Assembly: GCF_901000735.1 (NCBI RefSeq)
Contig: NC_081542.1
Span: forward strand, 40,281,321 to 40,345,320
Source of the DNA: Corylus avellana
Taxonomy: Eukaryota; Streptophyta; Magnoliopsida; Fagales; Betulaceae
Direction of reading: 5' to 3'
Length of the DNA: 64,000 nt
A program made the position numbers and the translations under genes. Position 1 is the first letter of the stretch, and every line of letters begins with the position of its first letter. Below, in pieces: positions 11,872 through 23,786 of the stretch. The notes beneath the pieces are model-generated. The model worked only from the letters and a program-made list of their open reading frames with translations. It was not told the DNA's origin and ran no database searches.

Positions 11872-12426
11872 CTAACAGAAGATGTAGATCTCCACATTAT
11901 GACACACAAACTAGACTCATAATCACTCACTGGGTGAAGTCTTAAAGGATCTCATCCTAGGTACTCACTCACTGTGTAAACAGTCTCTGAATAAAGGCTT
12001 CTTCCTAAGACACTAGACTATCTGCACATACCCTTGGCCTAGCCCTTTGGTGAAACTATCCACACATACCCTTGGCCTAGCCCTAAGCTGAAACCAGAAC
12101 TATTCGCACATACCCTTGGCCTAACCCACAGCTCTTCTTCACGCCCTGACGCCAACTCCAGGCTTAAGCGGGACTTACAGATACCTCAACACTGTAGTGA
12201 CGGGGTGGCGAACTACCGTTCCTTACAACAGAGGTGACGGGGTGGTGGACTATCGTTCCAACAAAAGTGACGGGGTGGCAGACTACCGTCTAACAACCTA
12301 GGATCTCGACACAGAGAAAGGTTAACAGGGGGTAAATAAAAAGGAGGAGGCAAAGACTATGCACTCAGGGGGGGAGAAAGAGAGAAGATGTATAATCAAG
12401 GCAGCAAAGAGACCGACAACACTCAC
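11872..12426 (-). promoter_or_regulatory. Caulimovirid leader downstream of the primer-binding site (minus unit)
   Basis: Reading on the minus strand, this follows the primer site and precedes where ORF1 should begin, beyond the gap. It carries three copies of a ~25-nt motif containing GCCACCCCGTCAC (about 12,196-12,285) and three copies of GGGCTAGGCCAAGGGTATGTG (about 12,025-12,125). No long frame is open on the minus strand. Assignment as leader rests on position; the function of the repeats is unknown. Confidence 0.6.
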
Positions 12427-12439
12427 GGCTCTGATACCA
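12427..12439 (-). promoter_or_regulatory. tRNA-Met primer-binding site of the endogenous pararetrovirus
   Basis: The minus strand reads TGGTATCAGAGCC, the standard plant reverse-transcription primer site complementary to the 3' end of initiator tRNA-Met. It lies about 0.5 kb downstream of the viral TATA box, as in Caulimoviridae. The plus-strand unit ends before its equivalent site. Confidence 0.85.
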
Positions 12440-12461
12440 AGGAGGGGGGGGGGTGGAAGCG

Positions 12462-12794
12462 CAGTATGCATATAGATGCCGGGGATGAGGGATAGGTGAT
12501 AATAGATGCAGAACATAAGCAGTTGAAAATCAAAGCAATAGAACCGACCAGTATGGCGGTATGACAATTGATAAAAATAAACAACTGAAAATTAAAACAG
12601 TTGATTTTTCTTCTTGGGAATGTTCATAGTTAACCACGTCCGGTGATGATCAGTATGCATATAGATGCAGGGGATGAGGGATAGGTGATAATAGATGCAG
12701 AACATAAGCAGTTGAAAATCAAAGCAATAGAACCGACCAGTATGGCGGTATGACAATTGATAAAAATAAACAACTGAAAATTAAAACAGTTGAT
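12462..12794 (-). repeat. 144-bp tandem duplication in viral leader
   Basis: Bases 12,462-12,605 recur at 12,651-12,794 with almost no change. They are separated by a 45-bp spacer that starts TTTTTCTTCTTGGG. The plus-strand unit has a single copy of the shared part before it ends at 25,602. Confidence 0.9.
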
Positions 12795-13412
12795 AGAAAT
12801 AGATAACAGATAATCGTTAGAGATTATACAGATAAAAACCTAAGCTTGAGTAAGCGTCAAGACTTACTGAAGTAAGGATAAGAAGAAGGAGAAGAAGAAG
12901 AATGGCTGGAGGATAGAGTGTCTCAAGGAACCTCTCAAAAAAAACCTCTGCCTTACAATGGGGGAGGGGAGCCCGTTATATAGGCTTCAGAAAAGTAGAA
13001 ACAGTAAATTACAATCATTAGCCGCGTCCATGCGGTCAAAGGTAAACAGTAAAAAGTAAACAGTAAAGGCACGTCTGGCGCCAGTCTGAACAGTGAAAGC
13101 ATCAATCTGGAACAGTAGATTGTCGGCACTGTAGTGTCGGCTGACAAATCTTGGACAGTGAGTGAACAGTGCATCTGAACAGTAATCCTGCGCGTGTCGT
13201 CCGGACATGAACAGTAAAAGTGAACAGTGATTTTGCACAGTAACTCCAAGTATAAATGAACAGTGATCCGTCTGAGATCAAGGAGAACCAAATAATCCGA
13301 AACCAGCCGTCCGGGCTAGTTCTGTCGAACTGAACTATACTGGCCGTTTGTGGGGCTAGATAAAACTGAACTTTGAGGACCGTTAAGGGTCCAATTCTTC
13401 TCATGTCTTCAA
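12714..13412 (-). promoter_or_regulatory. Viral common region: promoter and leader start (minus unit)
   Basis: On the minus strand this runs from a GAAGACATG just past ORF2 to a GATTTTC in the leader, and is collinear with 24,862-25,602 on the plus strand. It contains about ten ACTGTTCA or ACTGTT(T) words upstream of a CTATATAAC TATA box (12,975-12,984). A conserved CCCCCATTGTAAGGCAGAGG follows, likely near the transcription start. It would drive the pregenomic RNA. The main difference from the plus copy is a ~42-nt insertion in the latter. Confidence 0.75.
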
Positions 13413-13563
13413 CCCCGAATTATTCTTCATTGTCAGGAGGACCAATAGAATCAAGATAGTTTTGAATCCATTGCTTCTTTTTTGAACAATATTTGGGGAC
13501 AGGAGGAGTAGGTGCAGAAAATGGAACAAAGGCATCATATCTGCTGGTCATAAGCTCAACTTT

Positions 13564-14529
13564 TTAAACAATGGGACCAATTTTTGGAGACATTGTCCAA
13601 GTTTTGCACATAAACCATCGCCTTTCAATTTTCTCTTGATTTCTGGTATATTTCCATTTGAGAAACCAAGGGATTCTGAATTCTCTGGCAAAATAAAGCA
13701 TGGGAGAAAAAATAGGGTTGTAATGAGCAATAAAGCCTTTACAGCCAACATGGGAAGAGAAAAGGTGGAAAGCATAAACAAGAGGACCGGGAAGAACTTC
13801 AATTGTTAGGCCAAAATAATCCCACCAATGTTTGAACCAAGAGGGAAGCTGGCAATCGAAATCTTCAATGAAAGTTATGAACCAAAAGTGTTTGGATTCG
13901 GAATTCTGGTAAAGCATGAAGCGAAACCAGGCATTGACATAGTCATAATATGAGAAGCAAACTGGGGAATTAGAAGATGGAAGAAGCTGAGATGGGTGAG
14001 AACCCCACTCTTCCACAGAGATGAATTTAACAATATAGGCAACAGTCCCGATAGCCGTTAAAGGGTTATCTTTTTTGGGAATATTCCTAAATTTGATGGA
14101 CTTGGTTTTGATCAGAATATCAGTGAAAAATGATAAATCCTTCAAAGGATGCTCAGGAATCCAATGGAAATGAGCCGGGAAATAATTGAAGGCTAACTGT
14201 CCAGGAGTCCTGGAGAGATCTTGGGTCGAAAACAAATATTGGGAGAATGGTAGGGTAACCCAGGGGAAAGACAAAACAATTGGGTTAGAATTTGGTTCCG
14301 TCTGAGAACCTGGTTGGGAGCTAGATTCCGTCTGGGAAACTGAAGCAAGGGGAATATAACCATGAAAAGCAGAAGAATCTGACTGGACAATAAGTGGGGA
14401 TTTCCCAAAAACTGTCGAAGTATGGGTTACAGGTTCTCCAAGAAAGTCAAGGGGAATCATGTCAAGTGGGATGGAGGGGCAAGGCTTCAAAACAGAGTTA
14501 ACCTTTTCCTTTCCCTTGTTGCTGGCCAT
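13564..14529 (-). pseudogene. Endogenous caulimovirid ORF2-like protein (minus unit)
   Basis: This minus-strand frame of about 321 residues begins MASNKGKEKV and overlaps the end of the upstream pol frame by 32 nt. It has a conserved core (HWIPEHP, then YYDYVNAWF and LPSWFKHWWDYFG) shared with the divergent plus-unit ORF2. Biochemical function is unknown; an ORF2 downstream of the polyprotein is characteristic of florendoviruses. Relative to the plus-unit protein it ends early at TAA (13,564-13,566). Minus-strand codons remain open for a further ~40 positions beyond, so the stop may be a nonsense mutation. The start codon follows CTTGCAG by six bases (TGCCAC), a possible 3' splice site also present in the plus unit. 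Confidence 0.7.
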
Positions 14530-16821
14530 TGTGGCACTGCAAGAATTCACGGGTAAGAAAATCAGGTATTGAATTGTTTGAGCCTTTGATGTATTCAATA
14601 TCAAAATCAAAAACACTCAAAATAGCTTGCCATCTGGCAAAAATCTGTTTTGATGCAATATTTTCAACATCTTTTTTCAAAATATACTTGGCAGATTTAC
14701 AATCGATTCGCAAAAGAAATTTTTGATTGAGCAAATCAGATTGAAATTTGGTAATGCACAAAACAACAGAAAGTATTTCTTTCTTAATAGTACTATAATT
14801 AATCTGCGCAGAATTCCAAGAACCAGAATGGAATCGAACAATTTGTTCAGAAGGTTCTGGGTTAGATTCTGATGAAACAACTTGTTTCAGGATACCTCCA
14901 AAGCCAATATCGGAGGCGTCAGTATCTACAATCTTGAAAGAATTATCAGAAGGGATGCCTAGACATGGAAGAGTCTTGACATGGAGTTTGATTTCTTTGA
15001 CAAGAGAGGTATGGGTATCAGTCCAAGGGGGAGGATTGCCTTGCAACCTTTCAAATAAAGGTTTACAATGTTTACGCAAATCCTTGTAAAAATCAGCAAT
15101 ATAATTTAAAGAACCAAGAAACCTTTGAAGCTGGGATTTCTCAGTGATGACATCGGGAAATTTATCAGCAAACTGAATCGCCCTGTCAATAGGACGAATC
15201 TGACCTTTAGAAATATCAAACCCAAGAAATCTGACTTTATCTTGGAAGAGTTTGATCTTTTTGGCAGAAACAACAAGTCCGTTGTATCGAATGGTTTCTA
15301 GAAACGATTTCAAATGTTTCCAGTGTTCATCGATGGACTTTGAGAAAACAAGGACATCATCAATATAAACAATGGTGAAATGGCTGAATGGGTTGAAGAT
15401 ATCGTTCATGATATTCTGGAACTCACTCGGGGCATTTTTCAAACCAAAAGGCATGACATTCCACTCATAATGACCAAAAGGGGTAGTAAAGGCCGTTTTG
15501 TACCTATCACTATCCTTAATCTGGACTTGCCAAAAACCTGACTTTAAATCAAACTTAGAGAAGACAACAGCGTCGTTCAGACGGCTGACCAGATCCTTCC
15601 TATTGGGGATAGGATACCTAATCCACTGTAAAACATCGTTGAGGGGCTTGTAGTTAATGACTAACCTTGGAGCACCTCTTTCTAACTCAGCATTTTTCAT
15701 GACATAAAAAGCAGCACAAGACCAAGGAGACTTACTCTTTCGAATAATACCCTTAGTAAGCAAATCAGCAATTTCTTTTTGACAAAATTCTAAAGTTTCA
15801 GCATTCATTTGAATAGGCCTAGCTTTAGTAGGAATTTTGTTTTCAGAGAAATCTTTAACATAAGGCAAAGAAACAATATGCTTTTTCCTATGCCAAAAAG
15901 CATTAGGAAAATCAGAACAAACAGAATCAACAATCAAGGTATTGAAAACAGAAATTTTTGATTGCAAAAGCTCGTCCGAGAGTTGTTCAGCAATCTTTTT
16001 ATACCTTAATTCTTGTTTGAGGAAATTGAGTTGTTTATGCTTAGCAGAAACTAAATTTAAACAACCGTTATCAATTTCAGATTTAGTAGCAAAAGGAAAT
16101 TTAACTTCAAATCCCATCTTAACAGTTGAGACACCTGTGTCATCAATTGTTATGGGGTAAAGCATGGCAATGAAAGGTAAACCAAGAATGACTTTGTCAG
16201 TCATGTTTTTAACCAAAACAGCAGGGATATGAAAGCAAACATTGTTCTGACAAACATGAACATTGTTTAATTCATACTTGATGTTTAACTTTTCTCCACT
16301 GGCTGAATGCAGCCGTTCTGTGGATTTTTCAAAATATTTGCTGGGGATTAAACCTTCTTGGATGCAATTTAAATCAGCACCAGAATCAATCAAAGCCACA
16401 ACATCAAGGGAAAAATCAGGAGAAACAATGATATGCACGTTAGAATGCCATTTGGGGGGAACAACTTTGTTGATTAAATTGACAAAATGAGTTTTGTCGG
16501 AAACAGAGATGGGGAGTTGCTTATTCTTTTTTAAATCAACCATTTCATTCCTGATATTACGAATCTCGTATTTCAAGTCTGAGACTGTAACTGCTTTGGA
16601 TTTTTGTTTTGAAAATTTTTCCAAAGTTTTCTCAGGAGATGTTTTAGTATTGCTTTGTTCTTCTTGATTAGTCAGAACAGAACAAGTGCTAATACATTTA
16701 TAGTTGATTTTATTAAGAAGAGCATGCTCAAAATCTTTCGTAGGATTGAGAGATCCGTTAAAGATCTTTTGGAGGTTAAATTCCATTTCAATCTTACCAA
16801 AGTTTTGTTCAAGAATTCTGG
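14498..16821 (-). pseudogene. Endogenous caulimovirid protease-reverse transcriptase-RNase H (minus unit)
   Basis: A long minus-strand frame remains open from the head-to-head junction near 16,822 to 14,498. In order it holds a short remnant of the polyprotein (QNFGKIEME near 16,800), an aspartic protease with LIDSGAD (about 16,370-16,400), a reverse transcriptase with YIDD (15,357-15,368), and an RNase H with VDTDAS (about 14,915-14,935). Compared with the plus unit, the coat protein and CCHC knuckle are absent, yet the frame stays open across that joint. The enzyme would copy pregenomic RNA into DNA. The frame also reads about 50 codons into antisense movement-protein DNA beyond the junction, which is not genuine. 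No integrase is present, as expected for Caulimoviridae. Confidence 0.85.
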
Positions 16822-17074
16822 TTATAATATGGAAGAAGGTAGCCATCCTGTTGCTATCATCTACCGTATTTATTACAAGTTGATGAAAACAAATCTTGAT
16901 CCACGTGCTGTGATTAAGAAAACTGGCGAATCGACTCTGTTGATTCAGAGCTCTACTCAGAATGCTCATATTAAAACTCCAAAAATGATTCGGTGGGCTG
17001 AGATTGAACTCCCCAACGAGTGGCTTTTGGAGAATGTTGCAAAACCTTCTCGAGTAGTCAACGATGCCTCTAAT
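16822..17074 (+). pseudogene. Movement-protein C-terminal fragment, cut by gap
   Basis: This is plus-strand viral sequence starting at the head-to-head junction and identical in kind to 19,857-20,108. It includes a GGTGGGCTGAG variant where the second copy has GGTGGTCGGAG. It encodes an ELPNEWLLENVAKPS-type segment typical of the end of the movement-protein domain in plant caulimovirid polyproteins. It stops at the assembly gap. Confidence 0.7.
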
Positions 17075-17174
17075 NNNNNNNNNNNNNNNNNNNNNNNNNN
17101 NNNNNNNNNNNNNNNNNNNNNNNNNNNNNNNNNNNNNNNNNNNNNNNNNNNNNNNNNNNNNNNNNNNNNNNNNN
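17075..17174. other. 100-N scaffold gap
   Basis: Exactly 100 N. Sequence right of it (17,175-20,108) repeats sequence left of it (14,140-17,074). Confidence 0.99.
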
Positions 17175-17564
17175 CTTCAAAGGATGCTCAGGAATCCAAT
17201 GGAAATGAGCCGGGAAATAATTGAAGGCTAACTGTCCAGGAGTCCTGGAGAGATCTTGGGTCGAAAACAAATATTGGGAGAATGGTAGGGTAACCCAGGG
17301 GAAAGACAAAACAATTGGGTTAGAATTTGGTTCCGTCTGAGAACCTGGTTGGGAGCTAGATTCCGTCTGGGAAACTGAAGCAAGGGGAATATAACCATGA
17401 AAAGCAGAAGAATCTGACTGGACAATAAGTGGGGATTTCCCAAAAACTGTCGAAGTATGGGTTACAGGTTCTCCAAGAAAGTCAAGGGGAATCATGTCAA
17501 GTGGGATGGAGGGGCAAGGCTTCAAAACAGAGTTAACCTTTTCCTTTCCCTTGTTGCTGGCCAT
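17175..17564 (-). pseudogene. Second copy of ORF2 N-terminal part, cut by gap
   Basis: Matches 14,140-14,529 nearly base for base. It encodes the first ~130 residues of the minus-unit ORF2 and then ends at the gap. Likely the same locus on another contig rather than an independent insertion. Confidence 0.8.
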
Positions 17565-19856
17565 TGTGGCACTGCAAGAATTCACGGGTAAGAAAATCAG
17601 GTATTGAATTGTTTGAGCCTTTGATGTATTCAATATCAAAATCAAAAACACTCAAAATAGCTTGCCATCTGGCAAAAATCTGTTTTGATGCAATATTTTC
17701 AACATCTTTTTTCAAAATATATTTGGCAGATTTACAATCGATTCGCAAAAGAAATTTTTGATTGAGCAAATCAGACTGAAATTTGGTAATGCACAAAACA
17801 ACAGAAAGTATTTCTTTCTTAATAGTACTATAATTAATCTGCGCAGAATTCCAAGAACCAGAATGGAATCGAACAATTTGTTCAGAAGGTTCTGGGTTGG
17901 ATTCTGATGAAACAACTTGTTTCAGGATACCTCCAAAGCCAATATCGGAGGCGTCAGTATCAACAATCTTGAAAGAATTATCAGAAGGGATGCCTAGACA
18001 TGGGAGGGTCTTGACATGGAGTTTGATTTCTTTGACAAGAGAGGTATGGATATCAGTCCAAGGGGGAGGATTGCCTTGCAACCTTTCAAATAAAGGTTTA
18101 CAATGTTTTCGCAAATCCTTGTAGAAATCAGCAATATAATTCAGAGAACCAAGAAATCTTTGAAGCTGTGATTTCTCAGTGATGACATCGGGAATTTATC
18201 AGCAAATTGAATCGCCCTGTCAATAGGACGAATCTGACCTTTAGAAATATCAAACCCAAGAAATCTGATTTTATCTTGGAAGAGTTTGATCTTTTTGGCA
18301 GAAACAACAAGCCCGTTGTATCGAATGGTTTCTAGAAACGATTTCAAATGTTTCCAGTGTTCATCGATGGACTTTGAGAAAACAAGGACATCATCAATAT
18401 AAACAATGGTGAAATGGCTGAATGGGTTGAAAATATCGTTCATGATATTCTGGAACTCACTCGGGGCATTTTTCAAACCAAAAGGCATGACATTCCACTC
18501 ATAATGACCAAAAGGGGTAGTAAAGGCCGTTTTGTACCTATCACTATCCTTAATCTGGACTTGCCAAAAACCTGACTTTAAATCAAACTTAGAGAAGACA
18601 ACAGCGTCGTTCAGACGGCTGACCAGATCCTTCCTATTGGGGATAGGATACCTAATCCACTCTAAAACATCGTTGAGGGGCTTGTAGTTAATGACTAACC
18701 TTGGAGCACCTCTTTCTAACTCAGCATTTTTCATGACATAAAAAGCAGCACAAGACCAAGGAGACTTACTCTTTCGAATAATACCCTTAGTAAGCAAATC
18801 AGCAATTTCTTTTTGACAAAATTCTAAAGTTTCAGCATTCATTTGAATAGGCCTAGCTTTAGTTGGAATTTTGTTTTCAGAGAAATCTTTAACATAAGGC
18901 AAAGAAACAATATGTTTTTTCCTATGCCAAAAAGCATTAGGAAAATCAGAACAAACAGAATCAACAATCAAGGTATTGAAAACAGAAATTTTTGATTGCA
19001 AAAGCTCGTCCGAGAGTTGTTCAGCAATCTTTTTATACCTTAATTCTTGTTTGAGGAAATTGAGTTGTTTATGCTTAGCAGAAACTAAATTTAAACAACC
19101 GTTATCAATTTCAGATTTAGTAGCAAAAGGAAATTTAACTTCAAATCCCATCTTAACAGTTGAGACACCTGTGTCATCAATTGTTATGGGGTAAAGCATG
19201 GCAATGAAAGGTAAACCAAGAATGACTTTGTCAGTCATGTTTTTAACCAAAACAGCAGGGATATGAAAGCAAACATTGTTCTGACAAACATGAACATTGT
19301 TTAATTCATACTTGATGTTTAACTTTTCTCCACTGGCTGAATGCAGCCGTTCTGTGGATTTTTCAAAATATTTGCTGGGGATTAAACCTTCTTGGATGCA
19401 ATTTAAATCAGCACCAGAATCAATCAAAGCCACAACATCAAGGGAAAAATCAGGAGAAACAATGATATGCACGTTAGAATGCCATTTGGGGGGAACAACT
19501 TTGTTGATTAAATTGACAAAATGAGTTTTGTCGGAAACAGAGATGGGGAGTTGCTTATTCTTTTTTAAATCAACCATTTCATTCCTGATATTACGAATCT
19601 CGTATTTCAAGTCTGAGACTGTAACTGCTTTGGATTTTTGTTTTGAAAATTTTTCCAAAGTTTTCTCAGGAGATGTTTTAGTATTGCTTTGTTCTTCTTG
19701 ATTAGTCAGAACAGAACAAGTGCTAATACATTTATAGTTGATTTTATTAAGAAGAGCATGCTCAAAATCTTTCGTAGGATTGAGAGATCCGTTAAAGATC
19801 TTTTGGAGGTTAAATTCCATTTCAATCTTACCAAAGTTTTGTTCAAGAATTCTGGT
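17533..19856 (-). pseudogene. Second copy of protease-RT-RNase H, frameshifted
   Basis: Near-identical to 14,498-16,821 with scattered substitutions. One base is missing in a short A run at about 18,193 (GGGAATTT versus GGGAAATTT at ~15,160). This splits the frame between the reverse transcriptase and the RNase H. The protease LIDSGAD and RT YIDD motifs are retained upstream of the break. The base loss may be a real allelic mutation or a homopolymer sequencing error. Confidence 0.85.
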
Positions 19857-22800
19857 TATAATATGGAAGAAGGTAGCCATCCTGTTGCTATCATCTACCG
19901 TATTTATTACAAGTTGATGAAAACAAATCTTGATCCACGTGCTGTGATTAAGAAAACTGGCGAATCGACTCTGTTGATTCAGAGCTCTACTCAGAATGCT
20001 CATATTAAAACTCCAAAAATGATTCGGTGGTCGGAGATTGAACTCCCCAACGAGTGGCTTTTGGAGAATGTTGCAAAACCTTCTCGAGTAGTTAACGATG
20101 CCTCTAATCTTGATTACATCCAACAATACATGGATGGATCTGTTAAAATCAATTTTGCTGATTTGGGATATTCAAACAGAATTGAACGTCCCCTGTTGAT
20201 TAACGAACGAAGGAATTCTTTTGCGGGTTCAACAACCTCAGAAGGACTCCGTCGTAGAGATAAAGATGTCGACGAATCCCTTAACGATTCTCCTCATCTT
20301 CATCCCACAGTTAGTCCTGGTTTGAAACTCAAAGGAATTTCCACCGATTCCCAAGTTTCATCTGCTTTTTATTCTACGAAAAATCATCCACTGACGGATG
20401 ACGATCGTGGATCTCTTTCTCCCTCTGCTTCTGATTTTGTTGCTCCTATTCCTTCTGATTTTCCCCATCAGTGTAATGTTATCACTGCCCACATCAAAGA
20501 TTTCTTCTCTGTCATTGATTGGAAAGCTTTGAACAAAGATTTTTCTTCAAAAGAAAATCGTGAGTTGCGGCATTCTTACCGTGCCAAATATTCCCAAAAG
20601 GAACGAGATCGTATCAAGGTCCAATGGGCCGAAGCTATGATCGAGTCCCAGACTCACATTTTGTTTTTTGATTTTCTCCAAAAACATTTTCCGGACGAAA
20701 ATGATTTGAACGTTGTCAAAAAGAAGTTTGTCAGAGAGGATAAATCTGAAATCAGATCTTCCCATCCTCCTACTGAGACCACTCTTCTTAATGTCAACAA
20801 CATGGTTATCAAGTGTTCCCCTTTCAAAACTCATGATAAGGACCCTATCACGAACGATAGGAGAATCATCGAGCAAAACAATTTTATTTCCGAATCCATT
20901 CATATCATAGGTCAACAGTTAGATCGGATTGAAGATAAACTTCCCTCTTCTTCCTCTGATTTAAAGTTTTCCCCTGTTCCCCCAAAGATTGAAAAACCAT
21001 TGATTTCTCTCCCTGATTTAAAGAAATCTCCTGGTTTAAAGACCACTTCTCAGAAGAACACTGAGAAAGTGAACAAATTGCTTGCTGAACTGACCGAGTT
21101 AAAAACGACTCGTGCCAGTACCTCTGGTCAGAATTTTGCCATGGAAAAAGCTTTTTCCACTGATTCTGAATCCTCTGCTGATTCCACAGATTCTGACATC
21201 AAAGTTCTTGAACAAAACTTTGGCAAGATTGAAATGGAGCCAAAACTCCAAAGGATCTTTGACGGATCTAGAACTTTCAATCAGACAAAGAATTTTTATC
21301 CAAAACCTACCCCTCCTGATTTACAATTTGAGGAGAGGTTTTTGCAAACTCAATTTTCTGTTTCTGCTGATAAGCTGTATGAATGGAACATTGATGGTTT
21401 ATCTGAGCAAGAACTGCTCAACAAGATGAATCACATGGCCATGGTTGCTAATGCCTACATCTCAAACCACAGTAAAAGTCAAACTGATATTGTGGATTTA
21501 CTTGCTACTGGTTTTTCTGGTACCCTTCGGAATTGGTGGGATAATTATCTCACTGAGGACAGAAGAAACCAAATCAGGAAAGCAGTAAAATGTGATGAAG
21601 AAGGTATACCCATTTTCAATGAGGACGTTGGCATGGGTGAACCTGATGGTGTTAACACCTTGATTTATACAATTATCAAGAATTTTGTTGGAACTCCTTC
21701 CAACATTACTTCTCGTATTTCTGATTATTTGAACAATCTTCGATGCCCTACTATGTCTGATTATAGATGGTATCAAGATGTTTTTCTTTCCCGTGTTATG
21801 ATGAGGTCTGATAGCCAAAAACCTTATTGGAAAGAAAAGTTTATTGATGGATTGCCCTCATTATTTGCTCACAAGGTTAAAGATGAATTGATCAGTACTG
21901 ACACTGGTCTTATTGATTTTGAAAGATTAACCTATGGAGATTTATTCTCCACAGTGAAAAAACTTGGTATTAAGATGTGCATCGATCAAAAAATGATCCG
22001 ACAGCAGCTTAAGAACGCCAAGAAAGCTAAATATGAAATGGGAAATTTCTGCGAACAATTCGGTTTGCCTCCTATTGCTCCTTCAAAGAAGCATAAGAAG
22101 AAAACAAGAAAAGATTTTGCGAAATCTTCCCCTCCATATTACAACAGAGCTAAGATAAGAAAATTTAACAAACCTAAATTTTCTAAACCTCCCAAACGGA
22201 GTAAAAGCTCTAAATTTGAAAAATATTTTTCAAAAGATAAATGTTTCAATTGTGGAGAAGCAGGACACTATGCTGACAAGTGCCCTAAACCTCCCAAAAA
22301 GATTAAACAAGAGATTAATGCTTTAAACATCAAGGACGATGAAAAGCAAAAGATTTTCAGAATTTTCCAAAACAATGGGTTTTCTGATTATTCTTCTAAT
22401 GATGATCTTCCATCCTCTTCGGATTCTGATTATCATTCTGATTCTTCTGTTTATGAAAATTGTTATAAATTTGAGAACTGTAACGGTTCTTGCTGCAACA
22501 CAAAAACTTGTTCAATGATGTCTAAATCAGAAGAACAAGAAGATTTGCTTTTAACTTTGATTTCAAAAATTGATAATCCTGAGTTAAAAGAAGAGTATCT
22601 TAAAAAACTTAAGAAACTCATGTTAAAAGATTTTGAAAAACCAGCTACTTCCAAAATCTCTCTTGAAGACACTTTGAAACGTTTTTCAAACCCGAAAAAC
22701 AAAGTGCTTACGGTCTCAGAGTTGCAGCATGAGATCAGTAACATCAAGAAAGATATTGTGAAATTGCAGACTGACCTGCAAGCTGTGAAAACTGAAAACA

Positions 22801-23786
22801 AAGATTTACAACAACAGCTTCTGCTGTTAAATCTTAACAAATGTTTTCCAGAAAGTGCTTCCAGTAACGAAGACACAAAAATTTCTGAGCATGATGATGA
22901 GGCTGAATCCACCCATAAACCTTTTTCTGATGAGGTTAAGGTTGTCAGTATGATTTCTAAAGTTGTTCCTCCTAAATGGTATTCAAAAATTCATATCCGT
23001 ATTTCTGATGAATATGCTTTTGATGCTATTGCTTTAATTGATTCTGGTTCTGACTTGAATTGCATTCAAGAAGATTTTGTTCCCAAAAAATATTTTGAAC
23101 CTTCCACTCAAAGATTAAATTCTGCTAGTGGAAACAAGTTGCATATCAAGTATGAGCTCGGTAACATTCATATTTTTCAAAAGGATGTTCGCTTTCATAC
23201 TTCTGCTGTTCTTGTCAAAAACATGAAAGAAAAAGTTATTCTTGGCATGCCTTTTCTTTCTTTGCTTTATCCATTTTCTGTTGATGAGGTTGGTGTTTCT
23301 ACTGTCAAATTTGGTACTAAAATTCAGTTCGAGTTCGTTTCCAAATTTGAGATTGATATTAATAGGTTGATTAATAGGTTTTCAGGACTAGAGTCTGATG
23401 AGTACCCTACTCCCATTAGGACTTTATCTTGTTTAAACACTCCCCCTGACGGTCGTGTTTTACCTACTGTTCATACCTGCACCCAGCACATGGCGCATAT
23501 TATTATAACTGTTTTACTTTGCATCAAAATAATTTTAAAATTATTTTGTGATATTTTAAAGATTTTTGCATCTTTATTCCTCATTTCTTTCCTTTTGAAA
23601 TTTTGCAGTGCCACCATGGCAGGCAAAAAAGATAAAGAGAAAGTTACTTCCAAGGCTCTGACCATCAAGTCAGAGTCTTCCATTGTTCCCATTGCCATTT
23701 TCATCTGTTGCCCTAACCAACAGATTCACCCCTTTTTGTCCTGGTTCCCAGGTTTCATATTCCAGCACTCTTGCTGCCCCCTATGA
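19857..23786 (+). pseudogene. Endogenous caulimovirid polyprotein: movement (C-term), coat, protease (plus unit)
   Basis: This is the largest open frame in the window. It formally opens at 19,689, but the first ~55 codons are antisense of the minus-unit pol, so viral sequence starts at the junction near 19,857. In order: movement-protein C-terminus (ELPNEWLLEN); a spacer with EQNNFISESIHIIGQQLDRI; a coat-protein-like domain with GTLRNWWDN, VNTLIYTIIKNFVGTPSN and YWKEKFIDGLPSLFA; a basic stretch; and a CX2CX4HX4C zinc knuckle (22,242-22,283). An acidic segment, a coiled-coil-like region and an aspartic protease with LIDSGSD (about 23,034) follow. There is no reverse transcriptase. After about 23,400 the frame runs into AT-rich spacer and the start of ORF2, so its last ~130 codons are probably not viral polyprotein. 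The N-terminal part of the movement protein is missing. Confidence 0.85.

Noticed and set aside
19689..19856. N-terminal extension of the plus-strand viral polyprotein
   Set aside because: This part is antisense to the minus-strand pol; the frame is open across the head-to-head junction by accident.
23490..23610. Two hydrophobic, membrane-helix-like segments at the end of the plus-strand viral polyprotein
   Set aside because: They come from AT-rich spacer between the protease and ORF2 where the frame stays open by chance. No counterpart exists in related polyproteins.
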